A stretch of 64,000 bases of DNA, taken from contig NZ_CP029642.1 in assembly GCF_003268655.1 (NCBI RefSeq), forward strand, positions 3,286,001 through 3,350,000, written 5' to 3'. Shown one piece after another: positions 16,701-24,931 of the stretch (position 1 is the first letter of the stretch; every line of letters starts with the position of its first letter). The notes below the pieces were generated by a model. The model was not told where the DNA came from and made no database searches. It saw only the letters and a list, made by a program, of their open reading frames with translations. Source of the stretch: Arthrobacter dokdonellae (lineage in GTDB: Bacteria > Actinomycetota > Actinomycetes > Actinomycetales > Micrococcaceae). Made by a program: the position numbers and the translations under genes.

Positions 16701-17498
16701 TTACTCCCCGGTCCGGCGCACCGCCCTGCCCTGTTCGACGGCGTACCCGAGTTCCCAGAGCACGTTGCGTTCGGTCTTGCTGAAGTTGGAGACGTCCAGC
16801 TTGTCCAGCAGGTCGGGGCGGCGGGCGGCCGTGCGGCGCAGCTGGTTTTCCCTGCGGAACTTGGCGATCTTGCCGTGGTTGCCGCTGAGCAGCACCTCGG
16901 GGACGTCCCGGCCGCGCCAACTTGAAGGCTTCGTGTAGACGGGGTATTCCAGCAGTCCGTCGGAATGCGATTCTTCAACGAGCGATTCGGGGTTCCCCAC
17001 GACGCCCGGGATGAGGCGGCCGATGGCCTCCACCATGGCCAGCACGGCGACTTCGCCGCCGTTCAGGACGTAGTCGCCGAGGCTGACGGGCCGGACGGTG
17101 TACCTGTCGGTGGCCCATTCCAGGACGCGTTCGTCAATGCCTTCGTAGCGGCCGCACGCGAACACGAGATGCTCCTCCTCGGCCAGCTCGTAGGCGAGGG
17201 CCTGGTTGAACACCTCGCCCGCGGGCGACGGGACGATCAGGGTGGGCCGCGCGCCCTCGGACGCGGGGCTGGAGGCGGCGATGTCTTCCAGGGCCTGCGC
17301 CCACGGCTCGGGCTTCATGACCATGCCGGCTCCGCCGCCGTACGGGGTGTCGTCCACGGTCCGGTGGCGGTCCTGCGTGTAGCCGCGCAGATCGTGGACG
17401 GCCAGTTCCAGCAGGCCCTCGGTGCGGGCCTTGCCGATGAGGCTCAGTTCCAGCGGCGCCAGGTACTCGGGGAAGATGCTGACCACGTCCAAGCGCAT
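16701..17498 (-). CDS. trmD: tRNA (guanine-N1)-methyltransferase TrmD
   Basis: Methylates G37 of tRNAs to prevent frameshifting. The 265-residue protein shows the trefoil-knot AdoMet-binding family motifs: [13 protein letters not shown] at the start, [32 protein letters not shown] and [19 protein letters not shown]. The ATG overlaps the rimM stop by one base (TGATG). In most relatives rplS follows immediately; here a sugar transporter cassette intervenes. Confidence 0.95.
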   Translation of the reverse strand: MRLDVVSIFPEYLAPLELSLIGKARTEGLLELAVHDLRGYTQDRHRTVDDTPYGGGAGMVMKPEPWAQALEDIAASSPASEGARPTLIVPSPAGEVFNQALAYELAEEEHLVFACGRYEGIDERVLEWATDRYTVRPVSLGDYVLNGGEVAVLAMVEAIGRLIPGVVGNPESLVEESHSDGLLEYPVYTKPSSWRGRDVPEVLLSGNHGKIAKFRRENQLRRTAARRPDLLDKLDVSNFSKTERNVLWELGYAVEQGRAVRRTGE

Positions 17499-18058
17499 CA
17501 GTCCTGCTGGCCTTCCGTTTCAGCGGCCTCGCCGGATTCATCGTTTTCTGAGGCCTCCTTGTTCACCGTGAACAGGCCCGCCGGGGGTGTGAGGAGGACG
17601 TAGCCCTCTTCAATGTTCACCTCGGGGACGATCTCGTCCACGAACGGGACCAGGACTTCGTCGCCGTCGTTGTCCTCGACGATCAGCAGGTCCTGGACGG
17701 GCAGCGTGCGCAGGCCCGTGACCTTGCCAACGGTCCGGGCGCCGACCCTGACCTCAAGGTTCAGCAGTTCGTGTTCGTACCAGGCGTCGTCGTCCGTGTC
17801 TTCGTCGGATTCGAAGAACAAGGTCGTGCCGCGCAACAGTTCCGCGTCGTTGCGGGTGTCCACGCCCTCAAAGCCAAGGAGCAGGATGTCCTTGTTCCAG
17901 CGCGAACTGCGCACCGTGAGCGTGCCGATTTTCGCGGGCTCGGCGGCAAATTCAGTTCCGACGGAAAACCGGGAATCGGGGGCGTCTGTGAGGACAAGCA
18001 CTGTCACTTCGCCGCGAATGCCGTGTGGCTTGCCGATCCGGGCAACCTGAACCTGCAT
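17498..18058 (-). CDS. rimM: Ribosome maturation factor RimM
   Basis: Assists 30S subunit assembly near S19. The 186-residue protein has the N-terminal RimM barrel ([21 protein letters not shown]) and the PRC-barrel C-terminal domain ([14 protein letters not shown], then [21 protein letters not shown]). AAGGAG sits seven bases before the ATG at 18058, deciding against the longer frame from 18094. The acidic C-terminal tail overlaps the trmD start by one base. A terminator-like hairpin separates it from the KH gene upstream. Confidence 0.94.
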   Translation of the reverse strand: MQVQVARIGKPHGIRGEVTVLVLTDAPDSRFSVGTEFAAEPAKIGTLTVRSSRWNKDILLLGFEGVDTRNDAELLRGTTLFFESDEDTDDDAWYEHELLNLEVRVGARTVGKVTGLRTLPVQDLLIVEDNDGDEVLVPFVDEIVPEVNIEEGYVLLTPPAGLFTVNKEASENDESGEAAETEGQQD

Positions 18059-18108
18059 GTGAACTCCTTGGTGCGTGGTGGTTGGGGGCCGCAATGGCCG
18101 GGAAAAGA

Positions 18109-18143
18109 TTTGGCCCCGACACCATTATGGTGCCGGGGCCAAA
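18109..18143 (-). terminator. Terminator-like hairpin between KH gene and rimM
   Basis: Arms TTTGGCCCCGACACCAT and ATGGTGCCGGGGCCAAA pair over 17 bp with one mismatch around a single base. On the minus strand it is followed by TCTTTTCC. It lies inside what is usually one operon (rpsP-KH-rimM-trmD), so it may partly end transcription after the KH gene. Confidence 0.65.
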
Positions 18144-18210
18144 CGCGTGGCTTTACTACTGAAAGCTTTTGCCTCGCCACGTGCGGGCGCAAGGCTAAAG
18201 TGGCGGCAGG

Positions 18211-18453
18211 TTACCGGCGGCGGTCGGTGTCGACTACGTCAACCCGGACCGGCTCGCCGTGGGCCAGGGCTGCCACCACGGTGCGCAGCGCGCGGGCGGT
18301 GCGTCCCTGGCGGCCGATGACCCGGCCCAGATCATCCTGGTGAACGCGCACCTCGAGGGATTCCCCGCGGCGGTTGTTGTTGAGGCCCACCTTGACGTCG
18401 TCGGGAGAGTCAACTATCCCACGGACCAAGTGCTCCAGCGCTTCAGCCAACAA
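18211..18453 (-). CDS. KH-domain RNA-binding protein (UPF0109/KhpA type)
   Basis: Small 80-residue protein with a single KH domain; the GxxG loop is VIGRQGRT. It begins LLAEALEHLVRGIVDSPDDV and ends DVVDTDRRR, both family hallmarks. The start appears to be TTG at 18453, one base after the rpsP stop; the longer frame upstream overlaps rpsP. Proteins of this kind bind structured RNA and affect translation and cell-wall growth in Gram-positive bacteria. Confidence 0.9.
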   Translation of the reverse strand: MLAEALEHLVRGIVDSPDDVKVGLNNNRRGESLEVRVHQDDLGRVIGRQGRTARALRTVVAALAHGEPVRVDVVDTDRRR

Positions 18454-18454
18454 G

Positions 18455-18862
18455 CTACTCTGCCTCGGTGCTCTCGGCAGCCTCAGCCTCGTCAGCCTTG
18501 GCGGCCTTCTTGGTGATGGCTTCCTTGACAACAAGGTTTTTGGCTTCGGGAGCGACAAAGGGAGCCTTGGCTTCCTTCGTCTTCAAGGTGCCTTCGGCGC
18601 CCTTGATGCCCTTGAACTTCTGCCAGTCACCGGTGATCTTCAGGATCTTGGCGACAGGCTCCGACGGCTGGGCGCCAACGCCGAGCCAGTACTGGGCACG
18701 GTCAGACTTCACTTCGATGAAGGAAGGCTGCTCGGTGGGGTGGTACTTGCCGATTTCCTCGATGGCACGGCCGTCACGCTTCGCGTGAGAGTCCATGACG
18801 ACGATGCGGTAGTACGGTGCGCGCATCTTGCCGAAGCGCTTAAGGCGAATCTTTACGGCCAC
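18455..18862 (-). CDS. rpsP: 30S ribosomal protein S16
   Basis: Ribosomal protein needed for 30S assembly. The N-terminal core [20 protein letters not shown] and [20 protein letters not shown] are diagnostic. Length is 135 residues, longer than the ~85-residue core because of an Ala/Glu/Lys-rich C-terminal tail, which is normal in actinobacteria. The start is GTG at 18862 with CAGGAG eleven bases upstream. First gene of rpsP-KH-rimM-trmD. Confidence 0.96.
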   Translation of the reverse strand: MAVKIRLKRFGKMRAPYYRIVVMDSHAKRDGRAIEEIGKYHPTEQPSFIEVKSDRAQYWLGVGAQPSEPVAKILKITGDWQKFKGIKGAEGTLKTKEAKAPFVAPEAKNLVVKEAITKKAAKADEAEAAESTEAE

Positions 18863-19170
18863 TTTTGTGGTTACTCCTGGTTCGAAAAGGGGCGAATTCC
18901 GCTATCACGCTCCCGTGGGGCGGGCCGATCACGCAGATTTCTAAGGACAGGATCATCGAACGGAGAGAGGGGCCGCACGGATCGAGTACCCGTCCATTAT
19001 GCCAGATAATCCCGCACCCGTGCGACGCGTGACACCGTGCACGCCGCGTGTTTTGCGTCATGGCGCCGCGAGTGCTGATGTTGGCGACAAAAAAGCCGTT
19101 GTAACCACCGGTCTCGCAGCCAACGTCAGCACTCGTGCGAGCGGTCGGAGCGGGTGGGAGCGGCCGGGGA
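18863..19170. other. Intergenic region upstream of rpsP
   Basis: About 308 bp without a gene. The left part is the rpsP leader, in which no strong promoter could be picked by eye. The right part holds the inverted repeat at 19069-19135 at the end of the hypothetical gene that starts at 19623. Confidence 0.6.
19069..19135. repeat. Long inverted repeat, family D
   Basis: CGAGTGCTGATGTTGGC and GCCAACGTCAGCACTCG are 17-bp arms with one mismatch, around a 33-nt loop. It lies 35 bp beyond the stop of the gene at 19171. The long loop and lack of a T-run are unlike a standard terminator and resemble the other intergenic repeat elements in this window. Confidence 0.65.
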
Positions 19171-19623
19171 TCATGCCGCCGAAAAGAAGAACAACCCCAT
19201 TTTCGCATTGTCTTCGGCCACGGCCGTGGCGGCGACGGCCATGGCCGCCAGGGCGCGCAACAGCGGCTCGGTAACCTCGGGCGTGGACTCCATCTCCTCC
19301 GCGGCAGCCCACTCGGCGGCCAGCTCCACGACGTCGTCCGGCTCTTCCGGCGCGTTGAGCTCGGCAAAGACTTCCAGCAGCGCGTCGGGAACCGCGTACA
19401 GCGAATCCAGCTCAATGTCCACCAGGCTGAGTTCGGCGCCGACGCCCGTGGCATGGACCTTCTTCACGGCAAGCTCCCCCAAAATCTCAATTTCAAAGTC
19501 GCTCAGGCCCGGGGTGGGCAGCACGGGAACGTCCACGGCGGGCGACGTTCCTGCTTCGCGGGCCTTGGCCCGGGCAACGGCCTGGTGGTGGTCGGCAATG
19601 AAGAACTCGGAGTAAAGGGCCAC
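19171..19623 (-). CDS. Hypothetical acidic protein
   Basis: Not recognised. 150 residues, acidic, begins MALYSEFFIADHHQAVARAK (GTG start at 19623 with GAAAGG upstream). The middle is rich in Glu and Asp (LSLVDIELDSLYAV, then NAPEEPDDVVELAAEW) and the C terminus in Ala with a hydrophobic end MGLFFFSAA. No signal peptide. It follows the VOC gene by 29 bp on the same strand and is probably cotranscribed with it. Confidence 0.6.
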   Translation of the reverse strand: MALYSEFFIADHHQAVARAKAREAGTSPAVDVPVLPTPGLSDFEIEILGELAVKKVHATGVGAELSLVDIELDSLYAVPDALLEVFAELNAPEEPDDVVELAAEWAAAEEMESTPEVTEPLLRALAAMAVAATAVAEDNAKMGLFFFSAA

Positions 19624-19652
19624 ACTGTGCCTTTCGCGAAGGGGGTGCCGGG

Positions 19653-20543
19653 TCAGCGCTGGGCCGCGGCGGGTGCAGTCTCCACACTAACCCGGATCCG
19701 GTTCTTCCACGGGTCATCGAAGAGGATCTCGGCGCCGGTGTTGGCGACGGCAATGCCATGGTGGCCAAGGCGCTCGGCGAGCGCACCGACGTCGTCCTGG
19801 CCGGGGAGCTTGATCAGGACTTCGCCGAGGCCCAAGGTGTCCTTGCGGGGCCCGGCTCCGCGGCTGTTCCACACGTTCATGGCCATGTGATGGTGGTAGC
19901 CGCCCGCGGAGACGAACAGCGCCTGGCCGTGCCACCCCGCCGTGCGTTCGAAGCCGAGCGTGTCCACGTAGAATTTTTCGGCTGTCTGGACGTCCCCCAC
20001 CTGCAAGTGGACATGTCCGACGCCGGCCGCTGCGTCCCGCTGCGCGGCCACCGATTCTTCGGTCAGGTGCCGCTGGAGGTATTGCTGCGGCGGCAGGGCC
20101 AGGCTGTCCATCTGAACGGTGCCGCCGCTCCAGGTCCAGGCGTCCCGCGGCCGGTCCCAGTACAGTTCAATGCCGTTGCCCTCGGGGTCGGTGAAGTAGA
20201 ACGCCTCCGAGACCAGGTGGTCGGCGCTTCCGACGAACAGCTGCGGATTGTGGTGGGCGGCGCTGGCCACGGTGGCGGCGAGGGCTGCCTGGTCCTCAAA
20301 AAGCAGGGCGGTGTGGAACAGTCCGGCCTCGCCGCGGCCGGGGACGTGGAGGCCTCCGGCCGGCTGCAGGTGGACCAGCGGCGTGGTGCCGCGGCCCAGG
20401 TACTGGCCGCCGTCGGCCTCGGCGACGACGTCAAGTCCGAGCGCCTTGTGGTAGTAGTCGCCCATCAGGGACATGTCCCCCACCTTGAGCATCACAGTGC
20501 CCATTTGCAGGCCGGGGGACAAAAGGTCTTGCTGGCTGGTCAT
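19653..20543 (-). CDS. VOC family protein, CatE/glyoxalase-like dioxygenase
   Basis: Two vicinal-oxygen-chelate modules, about residues 10-130 and 155-285. Metal-ligand candidates are VHLQPAG and FHTALLFED, GNGIELYWDRP in module 1, and GHVHLQVGD and GGYHHHMAMNVW in module 2. The pattern matches ring-cleaving catechol dioxygenase-like proteins used against quinones. GGAG stands five bases before the ATG at 20543. The earlier in-frame ATG at 20570 has no ribosome site and overlaps the likely -10 box, so 20543 is preferred (296 residues). The gene is under a palindromic, MarR-like promoter. Confidence 0.85.
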   Translation of the reverse strand: MTSQQDLLSPGLQMGTVMLKVGDMSLMGDYYHKALGLDVVAEADGGQYLGRGTTPLVHLQPAGGLHVPGRGEAGLFHTALLFEDQAALAATVASAAHHNPQLFVGSADHLVSEAFYFTDPEGNGIELYWDRPRDAWTWSGGTVQMDSLALPPQQYLQRHLTEESVAAQRDAAAGVGHVHLQVGDVQTAEKFYVDTLGFERTAGWHGQALFVSAGGYHHHMAMNVWNSRGAGPRKDTLGLGEVLIKLPGQDDVGALAERLGHHGIAVANTGAEILFDDPWKNRIRVSVETAPAAAQR

Positions 20544-20570
20544 GGCTTCTCCAAGGTTTGTGGTGTTCAT

Positions 20571-20599
20571 ATCGTATCAAACTACTTGAAGCTTCAAGT
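20571..20599 (-). promoter_or_regulatory. Palindromic promoter of VOC gene, candidate MarR-type operator
   Basis: ACTTGAAGCTTCAAGT at 20584-20599 is a perfect 16-bp palindrome containing a TTGAAG -35-like box; TACGAT at 20576-20571 could be the -10 with a short 15-bp spacer. MarR-family repressors often bind such sites in front of quinone or electrophile detoxification genes. The palindrome ends exactly at the last base of the upstream HD/LuxR gene. Confidence 0.5.
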
Positions 20600-22236
20600 T
20601 ATTCCCGGGATTCCGTTCTGTTTGCCGACCGGTCCCACAGTCCGTGGTCCAAGGCGAAGATGGTGGCCGAGACGCGGTTGGCGGACCCGGTCTTTTCGTA
20701 GATGTGCTCCACATGGTTGCGTGCGGTCTTTGGCGCGATGAACAACGCGGCGGCGATGTCCCGGTTGTTCTTCCCCTGGCACACCAGCGCCAGCACCTCC
20801 AGTTCCCTGGCCGTCAGCCCGGCGGGTCCGCTGCGCCGCCGGGGATCGCCGCGGCCCGCGGCGGCAAGGACCGCATCAACGGCACGCCCATCCAGCCGGC
20901 CTGTGACCACTTCGGCGTGCAGCCGCTCACCGGCCTCCTGCGGCGCGGCGGCCGGACGGTGCGGACGCGGCTCCAGGCTGGTCTGGTAGTAGTCGGCCGC
21001 GGCAAGGATGCGCTGGCCCGCATCCAGCTCCGCGCCCGTGAGCCCTCGCGGGTAGCCGGACCCGTCAAGTCGTTCGTGATGCGCACCGGCCAGCGCGGCC
21101 ACCCGCCGCAGGCCCGGCACCCGGCCCAGGATGCGCTCGCTGAGGAACGGGTACATGTGCAGCCGCTCGCGCTCCATCGACGACAGTTCCGCTTCTTTGT
21201 CCCAGATCGCGTTGGAAACGCCCATCCGGCCCAGATCGTGGACCCAGCCGGCGCGGCGCAGCAGACCCACGTCGACGTCGGGGAGCCCGCATTCAGCGGC
21301 GGCGGCCGCAGCATGGAAGGCCACGGCCCGGGAGTGTCCCGCCGTCCACGGGGATTTCAGGTCGGCAAAGTCTCCCATGGCGGCCAGGACCGCATCCATG
21401 TCGGCCTCCGACAGGGCCGCGTCGCGCGGTGCCGCTGCGAGCGCGGCCGGCCACGGATCGCCGTCCAGCAGCCCCGCCGTCAGCTCCGCACCGTGCCCGC
21501 AAAACAAGTCCGCCAGCTCCGGGTCGAACTGGGTGCCGCGACGTTGCCTGACCATGGCCACGGCAGCCTCGGCGCCGGCGGTCCGCAGGAAGACCTCGGC
21601 CGTGTCGGCCAGCTGGGCTATGCGCATTTCCAGGGGAATTTCGACGCCGGACCTCCCCGCCGGAAGCCCCTTGCCGTCCCAGCGTTCAAAGGCGTGGCCC
21701 AGGATGGCCGGCAGGCCCGGGTCCAGCCCCACCCTGGTCGCCAGCTGGCCGGCGGACACGCAGTGGGAACGGATCAAATCCCTGACCGCCGTGTTCGCCG
21801 TGGCCACGAACCGGGACCGCCGGGCCGCACGCCGCAGCGGCGGCAGTTCCGTGCCCGTGCGGCGAAGCATGAGCGACAGCATGGGAAGCCCCTGTGCGTC
21901 GATCAGGTAATAGTCGGCGCGGAAACCGATGTCGTCCCCAAAGCGCGCCGCCAGCTCAAAGGAGTCGGCGTGGCAGCCAATCCAGGCCAGAAGGCTGGCG
22001 TAGTAGATCCGTCCCCGTGCTTCCTGCCCGATTCCGAGTTGTTCGGCCATCCGCATCCCCAGCAGCATGGCCCGCAACATGTGCTCCATGGGCTGGCCGA
22101 GTCCCAAGTCGATGGCCAGGGACAGGGCTGCCAGGACTTCGGCGCGTCCGGCCGCTGCCGGAGGCCGCGGAGACATTCCCGCAGGCCCGGGGGCCGTGGG
22201 AGGCCAGGTCGAGTCCCCGAAACCGCGCGCTGCCAC
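20599..22236 (-). CDS. Tandem HD-domain protein with C-terminal LuxR-type HTH
   Basis: A 545-residue one-component regulator. Residues ~45-215 look like a degenerate HD domain: HMLRAML, AWIGCHADS and GHAFERWDGKGLP, where the paired HH is lost. Residues ~298-420 are a complete HD-GYP-type domain: GHSRAVAFH, WVHDLGRMG, HMYPFLSERIL and HHERLDGSGYPRGL. Residues 473-537 are a LuxR helix-turn-helix (LTARELEVLALVCQGKNNRD, then TARNHVEHIYEKTG). HD-GYP domains hydrolyse c-di-GMP or similar, but substrate here is unknown. The GTG start at 22236 is uncertain; ATG 22176 is an alternative. Last gene of a three-gene operon. Confidence 0.8.
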   Translation of the reverse strand: MAARGFGDSTWPPTAPGPAGMSPRPPAAAGRAEVLAALSLAIDLGLGQPMEHMLRAMLLGMRMAEQLGIGQEARGRIYYASLLAWIGCHADSFELAARFGDDIGFRADYYLIDAQGLPMLSLMLRRTGTELPPLRRAARRSRFVATANTAVRDLIRSHCVSAGQLATRVGLDPGLPAILGHAFERWDGKGLPAGRSGVEIPLEMRIAQLADTAEVFLRTAGAEAAVAMVRQRRGTQFDPELADLFCGHGAELTAGLLDGDPWPAALAAAPRDAALSEADMDAVLAAMGDFADLKSPWTAGHSRAVAFHAAAAAAECGLPDVDVGLLRRAGWVHDLGRMGVSNAIWDKEAELSSMERERLHMYPFLSERILGRVPGLRRVAALAGAHHERLDGSGYPRGLTGAELDAGQRILAAADYYQTSLEPRPHRPAAAPQEAGERLHAEVVTGRLDGRAVDAVLAAAGRGDPRRRSGPAGLTARELEVLALVCQGKNNRDIAAALFIAPKTARNHVEHIYEKTGSANRVSATIFALDHGLWDRSANRTESRE

Positions 22237-22274
22237 ATCTCCAGTGTAAGGCCGCCCGCTTCCCGGGACGCTGG

Positions 22275-22901
22275 TCAGTCGTCTGGAACCGGTGCCGGCG
22301 CCGGGGCGCCGGCGGGGTGATCCGCCGATCCGCGGAGGGGTGCCAGCAGGGCGTCCTGCAGTTCGCGTCCCAGCCCGGGCGGAACATCGACGTCCACGGC
22401 CAGCGCCTGCAGCGCCCTGCTGAAATAGTTGCGGGCCGCGGCTGCCAAGGCGATGTCCACGATCTCCCTGTCGCTGAAGCCGGCATCGCGCAGGGACTGG
22501 GAATCGCCGTCGTCCATGGTGGCGGAACTGGTGCTCAGCTTGACGGCAAAGTCCATCATGGCCACCTCTTCCCGGGGCAGGCCGGCCGTGCGGTAGTCGT
22601 GGGCAACTCGGATGAGTTCGTCCTCCGTCATGAAGTTCAGCGCCTTCTTGCCGTGCGCGAGCAGGCAGGCCGTTGAGCCGAGGCCGCGCGCCGCTGCCAG
22701 CGTCACCAGCTCGTAGCGGCGCACTCCCAGCGAACCGGCGATGGCGGCCTGCAGCGCCCGCCAGGCGGCGAGGGCTTCGGGGTTCACTGCCATGGCCCTC
22801 GTGTGGCTGGGGACGTAGCCGAGGGCCTGGAGGTCGTCGGCGTAAATCCGCGCGACAGGCCCTGCTGCAGTCGATTCCGGGGTGGTTTCAATGATGCTCA
22901 T
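22275..22901 (-). CDS. Carboxymuconolactone decarboxylase/AhpD-like protein
   Basis: 208 residues with the all-helical AhpD-like fold of the carboxymuconolactone decarboxylase family. The core GSTACLLAHGKKAL keeps the second Cys and the His of the CxxCxxxH peroxidase motif but has Ser in place of the first Cys, so a classical disulfide-exchange peroxidase cycle is unlikely. It lies 15 bp downstream of the hypothetical gene and 38 bp upstream of the HD/LuxR gene, in one operon. Possible roles are peroxide sensing or ring-cleavage metabolism. Confidence 0.78.
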   Translation of the reverse strand: MSIIETTPESTAAGPVARIYADDLQALGYVPSHTRAMAVNPEALAAWRALQAAIAGSLGVRRYELVTLAAARGLGSTACLLAHGKKALNFMTEDELIRVAHDYRTAGLPREEVAMMDFAVKLSTSSATMDDGDSQSLRDAGFSDREIVDIALAAAARNYFSRALQALAVDVDVPPGLGRELQDALLAPLRGSADHPAGAPAPAPVPDD

Positions 22902-22916
22902 GGTGCGGCCGTCCTT

Positions 22917-23648
22917 TCATGATCCGGCAAGTGCGTCGTGAGGGGATGCCGCGGTGGACGGGAACCTGACGCTGGTGTCCGCCACAAACAACCCCCGCTG
23001 CGGCAGCCAAAAATCAGCCAGGTGGTCCTGGACCGGCAGCGGCTGCGGGGCGCCGGCGTCGACGCCGTCGATCATGGCGCTGCTGCCCGTGACGGCCCAG
23101 ACGCGCAGCGGCTTGGCTTGGAACGACTGTCCATTCGGGACAAGTCCGGCAAATTTCAACTTTCCCGCACCCAGGGCCGGCCCCATCATCCGGCCCATGG
23201 CGTTGACCATGCTGTCCCTGCGCCACAGTGCGGAGGGGAAGTGCAGGGCCATCGCCGTGGCCGCGGCCGTGACCCAGGTTGCCGCAAGCTCCAGCTTCCA
23301 ATGTACGACGCCGGGCACTCCCACCGTCAGTGTCCAGGCGCCCGTCCACTCGGCGTCGACCTGCGCGGTCACGGTCTCCGCCGCTGCGGCTCCGAAGTAC
23401 CTGGCGCAGCTGCGGTCCGGTGGGACATCGGCATAAATGCTCCAGTGCCCGTCGGGGGTGCGCAGCCAGACGGCGCGATAGCCGGGGCCGATCGAACTGG
23501 CCGGGAAGCGCCGGAACGCCAGGTAGTGCCCGGAACTGAACGGCACTCCCATGACGGCGTAGCCGGCGAAGTGTTCAGCCGGGTCGTCGGGCAGCGTTGC
23601 TGCGGATTCGGCCCTGGCTGCGGATTCCTGTGGTGTTGTGGTTGTCAT
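22917..23648 (-). CDS. Hypothetical protein, first gene of HD/LuxR operon
   Basis: Not recognised. 243 residues, soluble, no signal peptide. It begins with a Thr/Ala-rich stretch, then AGYAVMGVPFSSGHYLAFRR, VWLRTPDGHWSIYADVPPDR and EWTGAWTLTVGVPGVVHWKL. This tryptophan-rich, beta-strand pattern resembles a lipocalin-like or carotenoid-hydratase-like barrel, but that is only an impression. AAGGAG-type sequence precedes the ATG at 23648. Two overlapping inverted repeats lie upstream. Confidence 0.65.
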   Translation of the reverse strand: MTTTTPQESAARAESAATLPDDPAEHFAGYAVMGVPFSSGHYLAFRRFPASSIGPGYRAVWLRTPDGHWSIYADVPPDRSCARYFGAAAAETVTAQVDAEWTGAWTLTVGVPGVVHWKLELAATWVTAAATAMALHFPSALWRRDSMVNAMGRMMGPALGAGKLKFAGLVPNGQSFQAKPLRVWAVTGSSAMIDGVDAGAPQPLPVQDHLADFWLPQRGLFVADTSVRFPSTAASPHDALAGS

Positions 23649-23678
23649 TGCGTGCTCCTTTGCTGTGTCACGAGCCTA

Positions 23679-23717
23679 ATGTTGCGGCACTCCAACAACA
23701 TGGGGCAGATGACCCAT
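23679..23717. promoter_or_regulatory. Overlapping inverted repeats upstream of HD/LuxR operon
   Basis: ATGTTG (23679-23684) pairs with CAACAT (23696-23701), and ATGGG (23700-23704) pairs with CCCAT (23713-23717). They lie 30-70 bp before the first gene, where an operator would be. Possible target of the LuxR-type protein encoded by the third gene. Confidence 0.35.
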
Positions 23718-23835
23718 TAATGCCCGGCAGTTTTGCCGGTGCGCCCCGCGGGGGCTGGTCGCGAGGGGGCTGCCCGCGCGTGCTGTCAGACCGGTGCTGC
23801 CCCGCCCGGGCCGCGAAGCCAGAGCAAGCCGCACC

Positions 23836-24348
23836 TCACCGAAGGTCTGCGCACATGGCGATGCGGCGTCCCAGGGCGTCGAGGCCCAGGCGCACTTCGT
23901 CGCGGCGCAGGGCTGCCAACCCAGGCGGCAGCGGCCGTTCCGGCCCTCCGGGCATTTCAACAAAGCCGCAGCTGGCGTAAAACGGTCCGTTGAAGGGCAC
24001 GTCGGCGAAGGTGCACAGCGTCATCGTGTGAAAGCCGACCTCCAGCGCCCACGCCTTGGCCGCCATGACAAGCGCCCGGCCGATCCCCCGCCGTGCGTGC
24101 TCGGGGCTGACGGCCAGCTGGCCCAAATGGGCCTGCCCGTCGACGACTTCCAGGCGGGCGAACCCTACGGGCGGGCGGCCGGCAACCATGATGTGGAAAG
24201 CGCCGGCATAGCTCGCGGCCGTGCCCGGCGGCGGAAAGTCGCCGAAGGGGAACGGTGGATCCAGGGTGGCAAACGCCTGGTCCGCGTCTGCCTCCAGGGC
24301 AGGCAAAAGTGAGAATTCACTCAAGGCCGCCGGACGGATTTCAAGCAT
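23836..24348 (-). CDS. GNAT family N-acetyltransferase
   Basis: 170 residues with the acetyl-CoA-binding motif A LGQLAVSPEHARRGIGRALV followed by MAAKAWALEVGFHTMTLCTF and the NGPFYASCGFVE segment near the C terminus. N terminus MLEIRPAALSEFSLLPAL is typical. Substrate unknown. It stands alone between the HD/LuxR operon and a 580-bp repeat-rich gap. Confidence 0.85.
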   Translation of the reverse strand: MLEIRPAALSEFSLLPALEADADQAFATLDPPFPFGDFPPPGTAASYAGAFHIMVAGRPPVGFARLEVVDGQAHLGQLAVSPEHARRGIGRALVMAAKAWALEVGFHTMTLCTFADVPFNGPFYASCGFVEMPGGPERPLPPGLAALRRDEVRLGLDALGRRIAMCADLR

Positions 24349-24429
24349 GGAACGATCCTACGGCCTGGCACCGACCCCCTTTCCTGTACAGGTCCGGCGT
24401 CGCCCGCCCCGAGATCCAAAGCCGTGAAT

Positions 24430-24509
24430 GCGAGAACCGCCCGGCTGGTCCGCTGGAACGTTCGGGCGCCCCAGAACGTACCAGTGGGCCTGACGGGCCA
24501 CGATCCCGC
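24430..24509. repeat. Long imperfect inverted repeat
   Basis: The inner arms CTGGAACGTTC and GAACGTACCAG surround GGGCGCCCCA. Pairing continues outward, with several mismatches, over about 34 bases on each side (24430-24463 with 24474-24509). It lies about 80 bp upstream of the GNAT start, next to repeat element B1. Confidence 0.5.
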
Positions 24510-24545
24510 CCATGCCCTCGCGCCTTGGTGCAGCTCAGGATGCCG

Positions 24546-24634
24546 AGATGCAGATATGAGGCCGATATGGACATATGAGGCTGATTTATCGACCTCATTT
24601 GTCCATGCCGGCCTCAAATATCCGTTTCGACCTC
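24546..24634. repeat. Nested inverted-repeat element, family B, copy 1
   Basis: Four half-sites ending in TGAGG or starting CCTCA. The inner pair (24562-24580 and 24593-24611) forms a 19-20 bp stem with three mismatches around CTGATTTATCGA. The outer pair (about 24546-24561 and 24612-24632) can form a second stem. The inner pair and loop match copy 2 at 32322-32373 closely; the loop differs at one base in twelve. Confidence 0.75.
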
Positions 24635-24931
24635 CGCAAGGGTGGTATTCACGCACGGTACAGCTCCCGGCGGGCCGGCAGCCGGCGACCCCGCCACTGC
24701 CGTACTCTCGGGGACTATTCTTCGCCGCGAAGCGCCCCCCGGCAGATCGGAATCGTCATACCCGAAGCCGCCCGGAACTCCGGACCAGAGGCAGATCGGC
24801 AGCGACGCGGCAGCCAGGAGCGCCGGGTTCATAGCTGCCGGAGCGGCGGCGTCGGGCGTCGCCCGGGCCCTTCGTGTCGGCCGTCGCGCTGGCCCTTCGC
24901 GCCGGAGCGGCGGCGCGAGCGTCGTGTGTCG
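24635..24931. other. Intergenic remainder downstream of hydrolase gene
   Basis: About 300 bp with no convincing gene. A 15-bp direct repeat GCCGGAGCGGCGGCG occurs at 24837-24851 and 24901-24915. A short minus-strand frame at 24614-24832 lacks family features. No terminator with a T-run is seen. Confidence 0.5.

Noticed and set aside
24614..24832. 72-codon minus-strand frame with hydrophobic start in the gap beside repeat B1
   Set aside because: It overlaps the repeat element, has no ribosome site and no similarity that I recognise.
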